Source of the DNA: Sipunculus nudus
Lineage: Eukaryota > Annelida > Sipuncula > Golfingiida > Sipunculidae
DNA length: 64,000 bases
Direction of reading: 5' to 3'
Assembly (NCBI GenBank): GCA_026874595.1
Contig: CM049306.1
Span: 41,788,019-41,852,018, forward strand
Part shown: positions 61,930-64,000 of the stretch, piece by piece
How the letters are laid out: the number at the start of each line of letters is the position of its first letter
Position numbering within the stretch: the stretch's first letter is position 1
Position numbers and translations under genes: made by a program
The notes under the pieces: model-generated
What the model was told of the DNA's origin: nothing
Databases searched by the model: none
What the model saw: the letters and a program-made list of their open reading frames with translations, nothing else

Positions 61930-63170
61930 TTGAAAAATCGCGCACGAACGGACAGACAGACAAAACATATTTCCTGATTTTCTTTTAACTGAATGCCTTC
62001 GAGAAGCATTGTTAAAACGATGTGCAGAATAACATATGTCAGTACAAAGAACAAGCAGGCGGGAAAAACTGACAACAACAGACGAATAGACAGACATACT
62101 GAGATACTTTTAAAACCTGGATGAGAGTTGACCTGACCTCATAGTAGGAAATGAAGAGACGAATAAAATAAGCTACAGTATGTGTAGAGAGGGCAATATG
62201 ACGAAGTTATGAGCAAAATAAAACGACATTGTAGAAGACAATAGTCATCCTGCGCACTATTTGTTTAAAAAAATTTAATCGGGGGTTCGCTATAGGTCCA
62301 TATCAGGCAATTCCAAAAGAACTCAAAGTAGCACATACGCATCAGCCGTTCGGCAATTAAATATATCACTTGCAGCACAATAATCCAGTCAAATATTCTT
62401 AGTGATACGTCTTTTTTTCCTATAAAAAAATTGTATTTTATTTTTTCTTGTTTAATGTGTTTGTTTAAGCAAGCCAGTCAAGCCATATACTATTGTATGT
62501 GATGATCTTAAGCGTTGAACTATCTAAAATAAAAACTAAAAGCTTCGAGTTTTTTTTTCATCTGTTGTTTAATTTTAAGAGCGATTGCTTGAGAATTGTG
62601 ACCTGTATAGCAATAGAGATGAAATCTCGTAACATCTTGTTTACGCAAATTTCGCGAGAATTTGTACAAAATCGAGTTAATTGAACCAATGCTATCTGAA
62701 GCATTAAACTAGACCTCTCTAGCTTTACAACTCAAAAAGTTAAAAATGGGACCCCATATTTTGGAATTTCATGAAATGTCCTTCAAAATGCCTTACCATG
62801 GTAAGAGCAGTGTGAGTAAACTACACATCAGATGATAGACCGATAAGACGATACATTTTGATGAAGATATGAAGAAAAATAAAACGATTTTGTGTTTTTT
62901 ATGATCTTGATCTTTAACCTATAAACATTAAAAAAATGTAACTTCTAGAACTCCATCACCGGTGTAAGATTCAGAGGGACTGCTAAATTTTATGGGCTCT
63001 GGAATGCAAATGTCAGACGAAAGAAGAAACAGGGGGACGACAACAACTGACAGACATACGGACATACTGACACATCAGGGATGTCAGCTGACTTATCCAT
63101 CTCCTGGAGAAAGGAAAGCATAAAGAGGTACAAAATGAGTTATAGATTATGGTAGGTTAGGTAAGGTTCA
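61930..63170 (+). repeat. Two related stretches of unknown dispersed repeat
   Basis: The stretches 61930-62250 and 62860-63170 share pieces in a similar setting: GACAACAAC...GACAGACATAC, and ATGA(C/A)GAAG followed by AAAATAAAACGA. GGACAGACAGAC-type motifs are common at ends of SINE- and Helitron-like elements. No boundaries were established. Confidence 0.35.
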
Positions 63171-63849
63171 TACTTTTCGGAGATATGGCCAAAAAGTTAT
63201 ATGTTAGAATTTTGAGTGCAGCCCCCTTCCCCCCCCCCCCCGTGTCTATTTTCCGAAAATGAATAACCACTTTCGAGATCTTTGTGTAAGAGATAAGATG
63301 TACCGGTTTCATACGGACATGAGAAAACTAAAAATTAATAAAGAATGAATAGGACAGAAGTACATAAAATGAGGTGCGCGCAGGATCTGCTACTGGCTTC
63401 ATGTTGCCGTTGGCAACGTTACTTCCAATGAGCAGGTCCCACAGTTAAATGTCCCCTTGGTGCCAGGTCTTGGCCTAAATTATACTTCTTTAATACACTA
63501 GGCCTGTCAGTTATATAATCGAACGTGACATGTAACGCTATATTTAAGTCGATGAGACCCAGACCTATATATTTAAAGAACCAAATGCCAATAGGGCCGT
63601 TATTAAATCCAAACTTGCTGTTTGTACCAATATTGCTGCTTGCTTAATGTCAGACGAGTTCCAATATTGTGATGCTTAATCAGAGAAAAAATGAATATAT
63701 ATTCGTTTATGTTAATTTTTATGAAGAAAAAATATATCTATAGAAAACGTAATGCAGTAAAAAGATTTTGCTACCATATGAAACGTATTACGTTAAACAG
63801 GGAGAATTAGAAAATTGTAACAACTGATACCTATGGAACATCGTATGTT

Positions 63850-64000
63850 AGCATCTCAGCTGAAGCGGTGAGAGTTTTCACGATCTGCCCCGACCCAGGG
63901 TGAGCTTTCTGCAGGCTTAATCAGAAGGCAGTGCCAAACGGCCGTGTTTCACTCACAAACGTGTGCGCCTTTCGTGGGTTCCTCGACCGTACGACCCAGT
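63850..64000 (+). mobile_element. tRNA-derived SINE, family B, 5'-truncated, cut by window end
   Basis: Begins at the B-box region (ATCTCAGCTG) and matches family B through GGTGAGAGTTTTCACG, CTTTCTGCAGG, GTGCCAAACGG and GTGCGCCTTTCGTGGG. It runs off the end of the window. Confidence 0.78.

Larger units (their letters stand above)
1986..63241. repeat. Nineteen poly-G/poly-C tracts of 10 or more bases (span)
   Basis: C runs: 1986-1997, 2499-2511, 7620-7634, 18214-18229, 48152-48167, 55052-55063, 55122-55137, 63229-63241. G runs: 10012-10030, 11782-11795, 12945-12966, 24130-24148, 30003-30019, 33520-33534, 43981-43990, 54961-54977, 61264-61277, 61392-61403, 61469-61481. At least eight lie in the GGCGGATCC-type miniature elements and two end the dispersed SINE-tail repeat. 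Confidence 0.95.

Overview
This is a stretch of animal nuclear genome and not a prokaryotic one. It is AT-rich, almost free of long reading frames, and full of microsatellites, satellites, SINEs, LINE and DIRS-like relics, solo LTRs and miniature DNA transposons. The mix of elements (a HINE/pearl-type element with 180-bp core repeats, tRNA-derived SINEs, G-rich miniature elements, a DIRS-like relic) and a single-coding-exon rhodopsin-type receptor suggest a marine invertebrate, most likely a lophotrochozoan such as a mollusc. That assignment is inference; no marker gene fixes the species.

Genes: the only convincing protein-coding gene is a class A, peptide-type G-protein-coupled receptor on the minus strand (15423-16520, 365 aa). 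A strong 3' splice acceptor lies ten bases upstream of its start, so its 5' untranslated exon is elsewhere. A weak candidate first exon lies at 9180-9360 (minus).

Layout: 1-3 kb, a small tandem repeat and a truncated G-rich miniature element. 3.0-6.1 kb, a satellite of about 39 copies of a 79-bp unit that is itself an old duplication. 6.9-7.1 kb, a foldback element with arms of about 107 bp. 10.5-11.8 kb, a HINE/pearl-like element inserted into another dispersed repeat. 12.8-14.1 kb, a second G-rich element and a 62-bp tandem array. 15.4-16.5 kb, the receptor. 18-23 kb, a pogo-like end, a TTAA-flanked element, a tRNA-type SINE, a solo LTR, a GC-rich hairpin and a second SINE. 24-35 kb, mostly unrecognised sequence with microsatellites. 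36-42.4 kb, two more solo LTRs, a LINE relic split by a 699-bp transposon, and a second TTAA element. 43-46 kb, a second foldback copy, a small near-perfect hairpin and a frameshifted DIRS-like relic. 46-47.4 kb, large TC arrays. 48-53 kb, several short tandem arrays. 53.7-55.2 kb, a second copy of the 0.7-kb transposon and a complete G-rich element. 58-60 kb, a 54-bp array and a 27-bp minisatellite inside a miniature element. 61-64 kb, nested G-rich elements and two SINEs.

The most interesting material is mobile: two inverted copies of a non-autonomous transposon (TACGCTC ends, 8-9 bp target duplications) that carries CCAAT and GC boxes, one of them inserted into a LINE; a TTAA-targeting family; three solo LTRs with 4-bp duplications; and an extreme density of poly-G/poly-C tracts, many of them inside one miniature element family. 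No operon or cooperative gene system is present.
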